Assembly (NCBI GenBank): GCA_002308515.1
Contig: DBVN01000030.1
Coordinates: forward strand, 21,580 to 37,770
Source: Verrucomicrobia bacterium UBA1263
Lineage (GTDB): Bacteria > Verrucomicrobiota > Verrucomicrobiia > Limisphaerales > UBA1412
DNA length: 16,191 nucleotides
Direction: 5' to 3'
Of the stretch, positions 1 to 7,630 are shown piece after piece. Each line of letters starts with the position of its first letter. Within the stretch, counting starts at the first letter, position 1. The position numbers and the translations under genes are program-made. Below the pieces are notes generated by a model, which was not told where the DNA came from, did no database searches, and saw only the letters and a list, made by a program, of their open reading frames with translations.

Positions 1-2843
1 TCCGCCTTGTCCTTGCGGTTGACTGTGATCAGGACGGAACCTGTGACAGGAAGCTTGGAACCTGCTGCCTCCTGGGCCTTGTAGAAAGCTTCGCCTGTAG
101 TGGTGGCCAGGCCCAGCACCTCGCCGGTGGAACGCATTTCGGGTCCCAGCAGAGGATCGACCTCCGGGAACATCGGGAACGGGATCACAGCCTCTTTCAC
201 ACCGAAATGAGGGATCTTGCGATCCTTCAAGTTCAGATCCTTCAGCTTCGCGCCCAGCATCAGACGGGTCGCCAGACGTGCCATCGGCACATTGCAGACC
301 TTGGAGACCAGCGGCACAGTACGAGACGCGCGAGGATTGGCCTCGATCACATACACGATATCATTCGCGATGGCATACTGGATATTCATCACACCCTTCA
401 CATGCAGCGAAGAACCGATACGGACGGAGTAATCTTTGATAGTCTGGATATGTTTCTCGGAAAGCGTGACCGGAGGGATCGCGCAGGCCGAGTCACCAGA
501 GTGGATGCCCGCCAGCTCGATATGCTCCATCACCGCCGGAACATAAGCATCTGTACCATCGGCCAGAGAATCCGCTTCGGACTCGATCGCATTCTCCAGG
601 AAACGGTCTATCAGGATAGGACGATCCGGAGTCACACCCACAGCATTGGCCATGTACTGAGTCAAGGATTCTTTATCGTAAACGATTTCCATTCCGCGGC
701 CGCCCAGCACATAGCTGGGGCGCAGCATCAACGGATAGCCGATCCGCTTGGCAACTTCGTAGGCTTCATCCAGAGTGCTGGCCATTCCGGAAGCAGGCAT
801 CGGAATGCCCAGCTCATCCATCATCTTGCGGAAACGGTCACGATCTTCAGCCAGATCGATCATATCCGGTGAAGTACCCAAAATCTTGACACCGGCCGCC
901 GCCAGCTGGTTCGCGATGTTCAGAGGAGTCTGACCGCCGAATTGGACAATCACGCCCTCCGGTTTCTCAAACTCGTAGATGCTCAAGACATCTTCCAGCG
1001 TAAGCGGTTCAAAATAAAGTTTGTCCGAAGTGTCGTAGTCTGTGGAGACCGTCTCAGGATTGCAGTTGACCATGATCGTCTCATACCCCATTTCACGCAG
1101 CTGGAAAGCGGCATGGACACAGCAATAGTCAAATTCAATACCTTGACCGATACGGTTCGGACCGCCGCCCAGAACCATGATCTTCTTGCGGCTGCTGGGT
1201 ATGGCTTCGGATTTATCCGAATTATAAGTAGAATAATAGTAGGCGGCATTTTCTACACCGCTCACATTCACCTTGTGCCAAACTTCTTTGACACCCAAAG
1301 CGATACGACGGTTGCGAACCTGCTCTTCACGCAATCCCAGAATCTTGGCCAGATACTTATCCGCGAAACCGTCCTTCTTGGCCTGGATCAGCATTTCATC
1401 CGGCGGCAAAGCTCCCTTGTATTGCAGGATCTTCTCTTCCAGCTCGACCAGCTCCTTCATCTGCTGGATGAACCACGGCTTGATCTTGGTCAGATTGTGG
1501 AGCTGTTCCACAGTAGCCCCCTTACGGAGAGCCTCATACATGATCCACTGACGTTCACTGGTCGGATAGGACAGCTTGGCCAGCAGCTCATTCAAGCTCA
1601 GCTGGTTGTAATTCTTGGCAAAACCCAGTCCCCAGCGATTGTTCTCCAGGGAACGGATCGCTTTCTGGAAAGCTTCCTTATAGTTTTTGCCAATACTCAT
1701 CACCTCGCCCACAGCCTTCATCTGTGTGCCCAGCTTATCTACAGCGCCTTTGAACTTCTCAAAGGCCCAGCGCGCGAACTTCACGACGACATAATCGCCA
1801 TAAGGTTCGTATTTATCCAAAGTACCGTCTCTCCAGTACGGGATGTCGGACAAAGTCAAACCGCCTGCCAGCTTGGCGGAAACCAGAGCGATCGGGAAGC
1901 CGGTCGCCTTGGAAGCCAAAGCGGAAGAGCGAGATGTACGAGGATTGATTTCAATGATAACAACACGATCCGACACCGGATCATGCGCAAATTGTACGTT
2001 TGTACCGCCAATGACCTGGATCTCATCCACGATCTTATAGGCATACTCTTGCAGACGTGCCTGTAGTTTCGGGTCGATCGTCATCATGGGAGCCGTACAG
2101 AAACTGTCACCGGTATGGACACCCATCGGATCCACGTTCTCAATAAAGCAGACCGTGATCATCTTGCCTTCAGCGTCGCGGACGATCTCCAGCTCCAGCT
2201 CTTCCCAGCCCAGAACAGATTCCTCGATCAGTACCTGATTTACAATAGAAGCCGCCAGACCGCGTCCAGCCACCGTGCGGAGTTCCTCTACATTGTAAAC
2301 AATGCCGCCGCCGGTACCACCCATCGTATAGGCAGGTCGGATCACCACCGGGTATCCCAGTTCTGCCGCGACTTTCTCGGCATCCTCTATCGAATTGACC
2401 GCCTGACTTCTGGGAGTTTCGATCCCCAGTTTCTGCATGGTCTGTTTGAAAACAGTACGGTCTTCACCTTTTTCAATAGCATCCGCCTCTACACCGATGA
2501 TTTTGACACCATACTTTTTCAAAATTCCGGCTTGATTCAGCTGGGAACTCAGGTTCAATCCCGTTTGTCCGCCCAGGTTAGGCAGCAAAGCGTCAGGTCG
2601 TTCTTTGGCAATGATCTCTGTCAAAGTTGCCACATTCAATGGCTCGATGTAAGTCACATCCGCCATCGCGGGATCGGTCATGATCGTCGCAGGATTGGAA
2701 TTGACCAGAACGATTTTATAGCCCAGCTCTCTCAGAGCTTTGCACGCTTGTGTTCCGGAATAGTCAAACTCGCAAGCCTGACCAATAATGATCGGACCAG
2801 ACCCGATGATAAGTACCTTTTTGATGTCGTCTTTCTTTGGCAT
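1..2843 (-). CDS. carB: Carbamoyl-phosphate synthase large subunit (3' end cut by window edge)
   Basis: CarB makes carbamoyl phosphate from bicarbonate, ammonia (from glutamine via CarA) and two ATP, feeding pyrimidine and arginine synthesis in the cytoplasm. The reverse strand from the ATG at 2843 reads MPKKDDIKKVLIIGSGPIII, the typical CarB N-terminus, followed by GQACEFDYSG and LVNSNPATIMTDP. The first ATP-grasp half shows RPAYTMGGTGGGIVYN. The second synthetase half begins again near 1190 with KIMVLGGGPNRIGQGIEFDY and shows RPSYVLGGRGMEIVYD. About 947 codons are present of the ~1075 usual for the family. Reading is open to base 1, ending at KLPVTGSVLITVNRKDK, so both synthetase halves are complete and only the C-terminal allosteric (MGS-like) domain lies outside. 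carA is not adjacent: the upstream neighbour is divergent. The family assignment is certain. The start has no obvious Shine-Dalgarno site but matches family alignment. Confidence 0.97.
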   Translation of the reverse strand, partial: MPKKDDIKKVLIIGSGPIIIGQACEFDYSGTQACKALRELGYKIVLVNSNPATIMTDPAMADVTYIEPLNVATLTEIIAKERPDALLPNLGGQTGLNLSSQLNQAGILKKYGVKIIGVEADAIEKGEDRTVFKQTMQKLGIETPRSQAVNSIEDAEKVAAELGYPVVIRPAYTMGGTGGGIVYNVEELRTVAGRGLAASIVNQVLIEESVLGWEELELEIVRDAEGKMITVCFIENVDPMGVHTGDSFCTAPMMTIDPKLQARLQEYAYKIVDEIQVIGGTNVQFAHDPVSDRVVIIEINPRTSRSSALASKATGFPIALVSAKLAGGLTLSDIPYWRDGTLDKYEPYGDYVVVKFARWAFEKFKGAVDKLGTQMKAVGEVMSIGKNYKEAFQKAIRSLENNRWGLGFAKNYNQLSLNELLAKLSYPTSERQWIMYEALRKGATVEQLHNLTKIKPWFIQQMKELVELEEKILQYKGALPPDEMLIQAKKDGFADKYLAKILGLREEQVRNRRIALGVKEVWHKVNVSGVENAAYYYSTYNSDKSEAIPSSRKKIMVLGGGPNRIGQGIEFDYCCVHAAFQLREMGYETIMVNCNPETVSTDYDTSDKLYFEPLTLEDVLSIYEFEKPEGVIVQFGGQTPLNIANQLAAAGVKILGTSPDMIDLAEDRDRFRKMMDELGIPMPASGMASTLDEAYEVAKRIGYPLMLRPSYVLGGRGMEIVYDKESLTQYMANAVGVTPDRPILIDRFLENAIESEADSLADGTDAYVPAVMEHIELAGIHSGDSACAIPPVTLSEKHIQTIKDYSVRIGSSLHVKGVMNIQYAIANDIVYVIEANPRASRTVPLVSKVCNVPMARLATRLMLGAKLKDLNLKDRKIPHFGVKEAVIPFPMFPEVDPLLGPEMRSTGEVLGLATTTGEAFYKAQEAAGSKLPVTGSVLITVNRKDKA

Positions 2844-3086
2844 AAATACAATGTGAACTCTGCGCTATATGAAAACCCTGTACGTTATGTATCGCGTCCA
2901 CTGGCGCACGTCACCGAAGCCTTACTATCCCATATTTTCGCGCTTGCGTCCAGAAAAAAGGCAAATATTTAGAAAAAAAAGTTATTTTTATTATAAAATT
3001 TACTACTAATGCCCCATTTTACCCCGTATATCTTACTGGCCAAATCGAATAATTTTCGCTATAAATGCGTCAGACTTTTGTGAGTT
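2844..3086. promoter_or_regulatory. Divergent intergenic region with possible carB leader
   Basis: This 243-base gap separates carB (minus) from the secreted coiled-coil gene (plus) and is very AT-rich at 2960-3070. On the minus strand a TATAAT hexamer lies at 2995-2990, without a good -35. A TTGGCC (3043-3038), 16-base spacer, TAAAAT (3021-3016) set is a second weak option. Either would give carB a leader of roughly 145-165 bases. In that leader CTGG(A)CGC (2953-2946) can pair with GCGCCAG (2907-2901). On the plus strand a TATAAA at 3060-3065 is a possible -10 for the gene at 3087. No coding region is supported here. Confidence 0.3.
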
Positions 3087-4133
3087 ATGAAAAAATATCT
3101 CCTTTTAGTTCTCGTATGTGCTTGCTCTGCTTCATCTTTGATCTTAGCTGAGAATACCAATGATGTTTCCACTCCAGCCCGTTCTCTGGAGCAGTCTGCC
3201 AATCAAACACAGAAATTGACATCTATCATCAAACGAATAGATCAACTCATTCAGGATCTGTATGATAAGGACAAAATCGCTCCCCTTTCCGAGAAAGATC
3301 TTCAAAGACTGGACCGCCTGCAGGAAGCACGAATGCTGGCCGAGCTGAAACTCCAGGTCGGCAGCGGTGATGAAAAACGTCTGGAAGAACTGCTGAGCGA
3401 CACAAACATAGAAGCACCATCAGAAGTCACTCCACAAAAGGTAAATAAGATCGAAGAAATTATTCCTCAAACGAAGGAAGCCCCTAGAGAGATGCCCAAA
3501 GAAAACATCTCTAACACTGACCTGGAAAGCATCCTCAAAGAACTTCGTAAAAATACTAAGGATCAGCAAGATGTAGATTTGGAGACGATCCAGTCTCGCC
3601 TGAAACTGCAAGCCTCCGCGACAAACGAACAAAACGCTCTGAATATCCCCGAACATCTGGAAGAAGAATACCGCCAAATACTAAGCGAATATCAAACACG
3701 CATTGACACTCTCACCCAGCAGATTGATGAACTTCAGCAAAAAATCACTCTGGCTATTGATGAGGACTACCCCGAATACAGCGTCATTTATGAACACTCC
3801 CACAACCTGATGGAACTGACCTACGAACGTGCTATTACTCAAATCGAGCTCCGCCGTGATCTTCGTTCTATCCTGATACCGGAGCAAATGAAACGCTGGC
3901 TGGCTCAGAATAAGAAAAACTCTTCTCCAACCAATTCCGAACAAACTACAAAAGCGGAAGCACCTGTCAGGACCGCTCCCAAGATCAACACCGATGCTCT
4001 CCCCGATGAAAATGCTTTTGAACCGGATGAAGACGGCATCGTATATGTCCCTATGCGGTTAGTCCCCGTACAAACAAAAAACGGCCGAACCGTTTACCAG
4101 GCTCAGCCGTTGAAAAAACAACAATCCAATTAG
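3087..4133 (+). CDS. Unrecognised secreted coiled-coil protein
   Basis: I do not recognise a family. The 348-residue product starts with a clear Sec signal peptide (MKKY, hydrophobic 4-20, likely cleavage after SLILA at residue 21); cysteines at 11 and 13 do not make a good lipobox. The mature protein is mostly charged and helical. Heptad-like stretches rich in Leu, Glu, Lys and Gln run about 40-105, 140-175 and 185-270, separated by Pro/Lys/Glu-rich linkers (about 108-140 and 278-310). The C-terminus switches to a short beta-like stretch, GIVYVPMRLVPVQTKNGRTV (317-336). The likely location is the periplasm or cell envelope, and a scaffold role is only a guess. The signal peptide and even coding character make the gene itself secure. 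Its TAG stop overlaps the TAA stop of the converging methyltransferase gene by four bases (4130-4133). Confidence 0.85.
   Translation: MKKYLLLVLVCACSASSLILAENTNDVSTPARSLEQSANQTQKLTSIIKRIDQLIQDLYDKDKIAPLSEKDLQRLDRLQEARMLAELKLQVGSGDEKRLEELLSDTNIEAPSEVTPQKVNKIEEIIPQTKEAPREMPKENISNTDLESILKELRKNTKDQQDVDLETIQSRLKLQASATNEQNALNIPEHLEEEYRQILSEYQTRIDTLTQQIDELQQKITLAIDEDYPEYSVIYEHSHNLMELTYERAITQIELRRDLRSILIPEQMKRWLAQNKKNSSPTNSEQTTKAEAPVRTAPKINTDALPDENAFEPDEDGIVYVPMRLVPVQTKNGRTVYQAQPLKKQQSN
4074..4095 (-). terminator. Intrinsic terminator of the rlmI-like gene, inside the converging gene
   Basis: Read on the minus strand, AAACGG (4095-4090), loop TTCGG, CCGTTT (4084-4079) and then TTT GTTT form a short GC-cored hairpin with a U-rich tail, about 35 bases past the methyltransferase stop codon at 4130. 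The element lies within the last ~20 codons of the opposite-strand secreted-protein gene. The stem is only six pairs, so efficiency is uncertain. Confidence 0.55.
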
Positions 4134-6232
4134 AAAACCCTCGTCCAGAGGACTTTCAAATATCTGCTCTCCAGACAGTTTGAGTAGATAGGATGATCTC
4201 CGCCGGCACCGGTCACGTCAAAAATCTGGAGCCGGCGATTATTTCGATGTGCCGCCTTGATCAGAATATCCTCAAAGCGGTTCAGACTCAGCAGACCGGA
4301 ACAGGAACAAGTGACCAGCATTCCTCCGGGATTCAGCAGACTGATCCCCAGTTTGTTCAAGTCTTCATACCGTCCCCAGCCTTCAAACTCTTCCTCACGG
4401 CTCTCCACAAATTTAGGCGGATCCAACAGGACCACATCCCATTTTTCATTGTTCAGCTTCATCTGCCGCGCGTAAGTATAGGCATCTGCGTGGATCCACT
4501 TGATCTTGTTCTGCCCATTGATATTGGCGTGACGCTTGGCCTGTTCGATCGCGTTTTCATCCAAGTCCACTCCGGTAATGTCTGTGGCACCGCCCAGCAC
4601 ACCGGCCATCACGGAAAAACCTCCCGTATAACAGCAGAGATCCAAGATCCGTTTCCCCTTCACCAGCGAGGAGAACTTCAAGCGGTTCTCTCGCTGATCG
4701 CAGAAGAAACCGGTCTTGTGTCCTTTGGAGAAATCCACCTCGAATTTCACCCCGTTTTCCAGGATCTTCACGCTGTTGTAACGCAGATTAGGTTTGGGAA
4801 CATTCTTGATCCCTTCATTGTGACGCACTTTTTCATCCACCTGAATAACTTCATACTGAGTTCCCAGGCGTTCATGCAGATAGGCTAAGATATTATTCAA
4901 ACGCTGAAAGATACCTAAACTGTGGACTTCCAGACTCAGAACATCCGCGTAGCGATCCACGATCAAGCCGCTCAAGCCGTCTCCGTCTGAATTGATGACA
5001 CGATAGGCATTCGTCCGTTCCGGCAGATGCAGTATCTCATGACGCAGCTCAATAGCTTTGTCGATCGCCTGAGTCAGGATGTCATCGCCCGGCTGAACGT
5101 CTCCATGAGTATAGACGCGCAAAGGCACCTTGGCTTTTGGATTATAAAAAGCGGCTCCAAAAGGATTCCCTTCCCGGTCATAGACTTTGACCCAGTCACC
5201 GGGCTTCGCGTTCTGCGAGACGGCTCCGACCATAGCCGGGAACACACAGGGACTGAAACTATATGTGCGCATCTGAGCCCACGGGGACTGCCAATTTTCG
5301 CTTCCTTCCGGTGCCGGATTATCCGAACGCAGATACCGGGGAGCCATCGGCTTTATCGGCTTGGGAAAAGGACGGCGGTCTCGTTCTTTCTTTTTCCAGA
5401 AACGCTGCTCGTGAGGTTCTTCTGAAGACTTGTCAGCCCTTTCAAAAACAGTTTCCTCACTTTCAAAAGGCTCCGCATCTTGTTCATGATCCGGATGCCC
5501 GCCGAGGTTCTCGTCTTCAAAATGAATGTCCCCGTTCCCAGTCTCCTCGTCTCCGGGAACGGTTTCGATAAAAGGGTCGTTAGATTCTCCTTTTTCAAAT
5601 TCCTGTTCAGGTTCGCCACGCTCTTGATCTTCTGCCGGTTCTTCTTCATCAACCTCAAGCGCGGAAGCCAGGATCGCGTCAATCTCCGCCTGATGCTCAC
5701 GCTCAGTATCCGGCTCAATGCCATACCTTTCCCGATTGATCTGGCGTTTTCGGAACGCGGTCACCATTCCGCCTTCTTCCGTGTTCTCTATATGGAAACG
5801 CTCACGGCCACGACGGGGACCATCTTTGCGAAAATCGCTTTTCCCTCTGAAAGGTCTGCGTGAATCAGAATCAGAAAACCGTGGCTTGCCAAAAGAACGA
5901 CCTTTATTAAAAGGACGATCACCCTCAAAAGACCGTTTTTCTAAGCGATGCTCTTCATTGTGTTCGCCAAAAGAGCGCTTAGGACGATCGAATGGACGAT
6001 CCTCAGAACGATCTCTTCTAAAGCGACGTTTTTCTCCAAAACGCGGTTTATCATCAAAACGTGAACGGCCGAAACGAACTTCGCCAAAAGAGCGTTTAGG
6101 ACGATCCGAACGCTCAAAAGAACGTTCTTCATCAAAACGCGAACGTCTCTCCGGACGTGATCTTCTCTCTCCGTGAAATTGATGAGAGGAACGGCGTTCC
6201 GTTTTGTCAGACTTATTCCAAAAAGAATTCAT
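4130..6232 (-). CDS. RlmI-like class I rRNA (cytosine-C5) methyltransferase with long charged N-terminal extension
   Basis: The C-terminal ~380 residues match the RlmI/YccW family (23S rRNA m5C methyltransferase, SAM-dependent). There is a PUA-like domain at about 322-395 (PCVFPAMVGAV, PGDWVKVYDREGNPFGAAFY), a central domain at 405-500 (DGDGLSGLIVDRYAD) and a Rossmann methyltransferase domain at 500-700. Motif I is DLCCYTGGFS (531-540), the catalytic-type DPPK is at 604-607 and CSCSG at 642-646. RlmI proteins are usually ~390-400 residues; this ORF has 700. The extra ~320 residues are low complexity: a strongly basic Arg/Phe/Ser-rich block (about 1-145, with RPKRSFGE twice), an acidic block (about 172-275) and a short basic block (280-300). 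Internal Met296 or Met321 could give a canonical-length protein, but the extension is open throughout and compositionally structured, so I take it as translated. The gene starts 24 bases after the gltA stop on the same strand. Confidence 0.9.
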   Translation of the reverse strand: MNSFWNKSDKTERRSSHQFHGERRSRPERRSRFDEERSFERSDRPKRSFGEVRFGRSRFDDKPRFGEKRRFRRDRSEDRPFDRPKRSFGEHNEEHRLEKRSFEGDRPFNKGRSFGKPRFSDSDSRRPFRGKSDFRKDGPRRGRERFHIENTEEGGMVTAFRKRQINRERYGIEPDTEREHQAEIDAILASALEVDEEEPAEDQERGEPEQEFEKGESNDPFIETVPGDEETGNGDIHFEDENLGGHPDHEQDAEPFESEETVFERADKSSEEPHEQRFWKKKERDRRPFPKPIKPMAPRYLRSDNPAPEGSENWQSPWAQMRTYSFSPCVFPAMVGAVSQNAKPGDWVKVYDREGNPFGAAFYNPKAKVPLRVYTHGDVQPGDDILTQAIDKAIELRHEILHLPERTNAYRVINSDGDGLSGLIVDRYADVLSLEVHSLGIFQRLNNILAYLHERLGTQYEVIQVDEKVRHNEGIKNVPKPNLRYNSVKILENGVKFEVDFSKGHKTGFFCDQRENRLKFSSLVKGKRILDLCCYTGGFSVMAGVLGGATDITGVDLDENAIEQAKRHANINGQNKIKWIHADAYTYARQMKLNNEKWDVVLLDPPKFVESREEEFEGWGRYEDLNKLGISLLNPGGMLVTCSCSGLLSLNRFEDILIKAAHRNNRRLQIFDVTGAGGDHPIYSNCLESRYLKVLWTRVF
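5798..6232 (-). repeat. Basic Arg/Phe/Ser-rich low-complexity coding repeat
   Basis: These bases encode residues 1-145 of the methyltransferase. Degenerate units of the form (D/E)RPxxRSFG(E/K) recur. Two copies of the unit encoding DRPKRSFGE (bases 6080-6106 and 5963-5989) match at 26 of 27 bases and are spaced 117 bases (39 codons) apart. Because the repeat holds at protein level and in frame, it supports translation of the extension. Confidence 0.75.
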
Positions 6233-6256
6233 TTAAATCAAAAAAATACTTATTAT

Positions 6257-7546
6257 CTAGTTTCTATCCTTTATCGGGGTATATTCACTCAGCGGATTTC
6301 CCACATAGATCTGTCTCGGACGATAGATGCGCCCCTTCAGATCTTCCCGGACTTCCTTATAATTCGCGATCCATCCCGGCATACGGCCAATAGCAAAAAT
6401 GACCGTAAACATCTCCAGCGGGATCCCTATGGCACGCATGATGATTCCACTGTAGAAATCCACGTTCGGATACAGTTTACGTTCAATGAAATAAGGATCA
6501 TTCAATGCTTTGTCTTCCAGACGCTGAGCGATATCCAGCAGAGGATCATCCACATGCAGATTTCTCAGCAGATCATTGCAGGTCTGCTTGATGATCTTTG
6601 CGCGGGGATCATAATTCTTATAAACACGATGCCCAAATCCCATCAGGCGTTTTCCTTCCTGACGATTCTTCACAGCTTCCATAAAGGCTGTGCCATCATC
6701 GCCGGATTTATAGATATTTTGCAGCATCTCGATCACGGCTTGGTTCGCGCCGCCATGACGAGGCCCCCACAAGGCACAAACACCCGCGGCCGCGCTGGCA
6801 AACAGATTCGCGTGGCTGGAAGCCACCATCCTCACCGTGGAAGTGGAGCAATTCTGTTCATGATCCGCGTGAAGGATAAAGATCATATCCAAAGCGCGTA
6901 TCGCCTCCGGATCCATTTCATAATCCTGATACGGCTCTGAGAACATCATGTGAAGAAAGTTCGCGGTATAGCGGTAAAACGGCTTGGGATAAATAATGGG
7001 CAGACCGCGTGATTTCCGATAGGAAAACGCCGCGATAGTCCTGACCTGAGCGATCAAGCGAGCCGCCTGGATCTCAAAACTTTCTTCGCTATAGGAATGG
7101 ACCAGTTCCGGATAGAAACAGCCTGCCGCGTTGATCATTGCCGAGAGGATCGCCATCGGATGAGCAGTCGAAGGAAATCCCTCAAAGTGCACCTTCATAT
7201 CCTCATGGATCATCTCATTGCGGGTCAGCAAATCGGAGAATCTGCGAAGCTCTGTGCCGTTGGGCAGTTTGTTCATAATGAGCAAATAAGCCACTTCCAC
7301 AAAAGACGCTTTCTCCGCCAGCTCCTCAATAGGAATGCCCCGATAACGAAGTATCCCCTTTTCTCCATCTATATAAGTGATGGCACTTTTGCATGAACCC
7401 GTATTGGCATACCCTTCATCATAAGCGATACACCCGGTTTTGGCACGCAAGGTGGAAATATCGATACCTTTCTCATTCTCCGTTCCTGTTATATACGGAA
7501 ACTCATAAGACTTTCCATCTATGTCTATTTTCGCCATCTTACTCAT
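6257..7546 (-). CDS. gltA: Citrate synthase (type II-like, ~430 residues)
   Basis: It condenses oxaloacetate and acetyl-CoA to citrate at the entry to the TCA cycle, in the cytoplasm. The 429-residue length fits the long hexameric bacterial type. The catalytic triad is visible: His264 in GPRHGGANQAV, His306 in MGFGHRVYK and Asp363 in NVDFYSGI. The family signature region HADHEQNCSTSTVRMVASSH (226-245) and the N-terminal beta region with GCIAYDEGYANTGSCKSAIT are also clear. The start at 7546 (MSKMAKIDIDGKSYEFPYIT) fits the family; Met4 is an alternative, and neither has a strong Shine-Dalgarno site. The rlmI-like gene follows 24 bases downstream on the same strand, so the two are probably one transcript. 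Upstream lies an 84-base divergent gap shared with a membrane-protein gene. Confidence 0.97.
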   Translation of the reverse strand: MSKMAKIDIDGKSYEFPYITGTENEKGIDISTLRAKTGCIAYDEGYANTGSCKSAITYIDGEKGILRYRGIPIEELAEKASFVEVAYLLIMNKLPNGTELRRFSDLLTRNEMIHEDMKVHFEGFPSTAHPMAILSAMINAAGCFYPELVHSYSEESFEIQAARLIAQVRTIAAFSYRKSRGLPIIYPKPFYRYTANFLHMMFSEPYQDYEMDPEAIRALDMIFILHADHEQNCSTSTVRMVASSHANLFASAAAGVCALWGPRHGGANQAVIEMLQNIYKSGDDGTAFMEAVKNRQEGKRLMGFGHRVYKNYDPRAKIIKQTCNDLLRNLHVDDPLLDIAQRLEDKALNDPYFIERKLYPNVDFYSGIIMRAIGIPLEMFTVIFAIGRMPGWIANYKEVREDLKGRIYRPRQIYVGNPLSEYTPIKDRN

Positions 7547-7593
7547 AGCGCGATCATTTTCTCACAAAACACCTATTATGAAACCAAAAAAAA

Positions 7594-7623
7594 TTGATAC
7601 GACTCCATCTTTGCTGTCATAAT
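7594..7623 (+). promoter_or_regulatory. Sigma-70-type promoter for the membrane protein gene, probably leaderless
   Basis: TTGATA (7594-7599, 5/6 to the -35 consensus), an 18-base spacer and CATAAT (7618-7623, 5/6 to the -10 consensus) lie on the plus strand. Transcription would start about seven bases past the -10, at about 7630, which coincides with the GTG start codon at 7631. No Shine-Dalgarno sequence precedes the gene, which fits a leaderless message. Confidence 0.45.
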
Positions 7624-7630
7624 CCACTCC

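Noticed and set aside
942..2066. Long plus-strand open frame of 374 codons, with others at 207-872 and 2115-2972
   Set aside because: All lie antisense to carB, whose minus-strand translation matches the family closely. The antisense products have no recognisable domain and are explained by codon choice in carB.
4139..4151. CCTC-GTCCA-GAGG hairpin as a plus-strand terminator of the secreted coiled-coil gene
   Set aside because: It has only four pairs and no following T-run, so it is too weak to list.
4193..4888. Plus-strand open frame of 231 codons
   Set aside because: It is antisense to the conserved RlmI catalytic domain (DPPK, CSCSG), and its product shows no family features.
5963..6106. 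CRISPR-like direct repeats
   Set aside because: The repeats are in frame within a coding low-complexity tail, too few and degenerate, and there are no cas genes.
5718..6176. Plus-strand Ser/Arg/Lys-rich open frame resembling an RS-domain protein
   Set aside because: It is antisense to the Arg-rich extension of the methyltransferase. Its composition is a by-product of the repeat, and it lacks a start context.
6173..6940. Plus-strand open frame of 255 codons opposite gltA
   Set aside because: It is antisense to the citrate synthase catalytic region, which has all three active-site residues.
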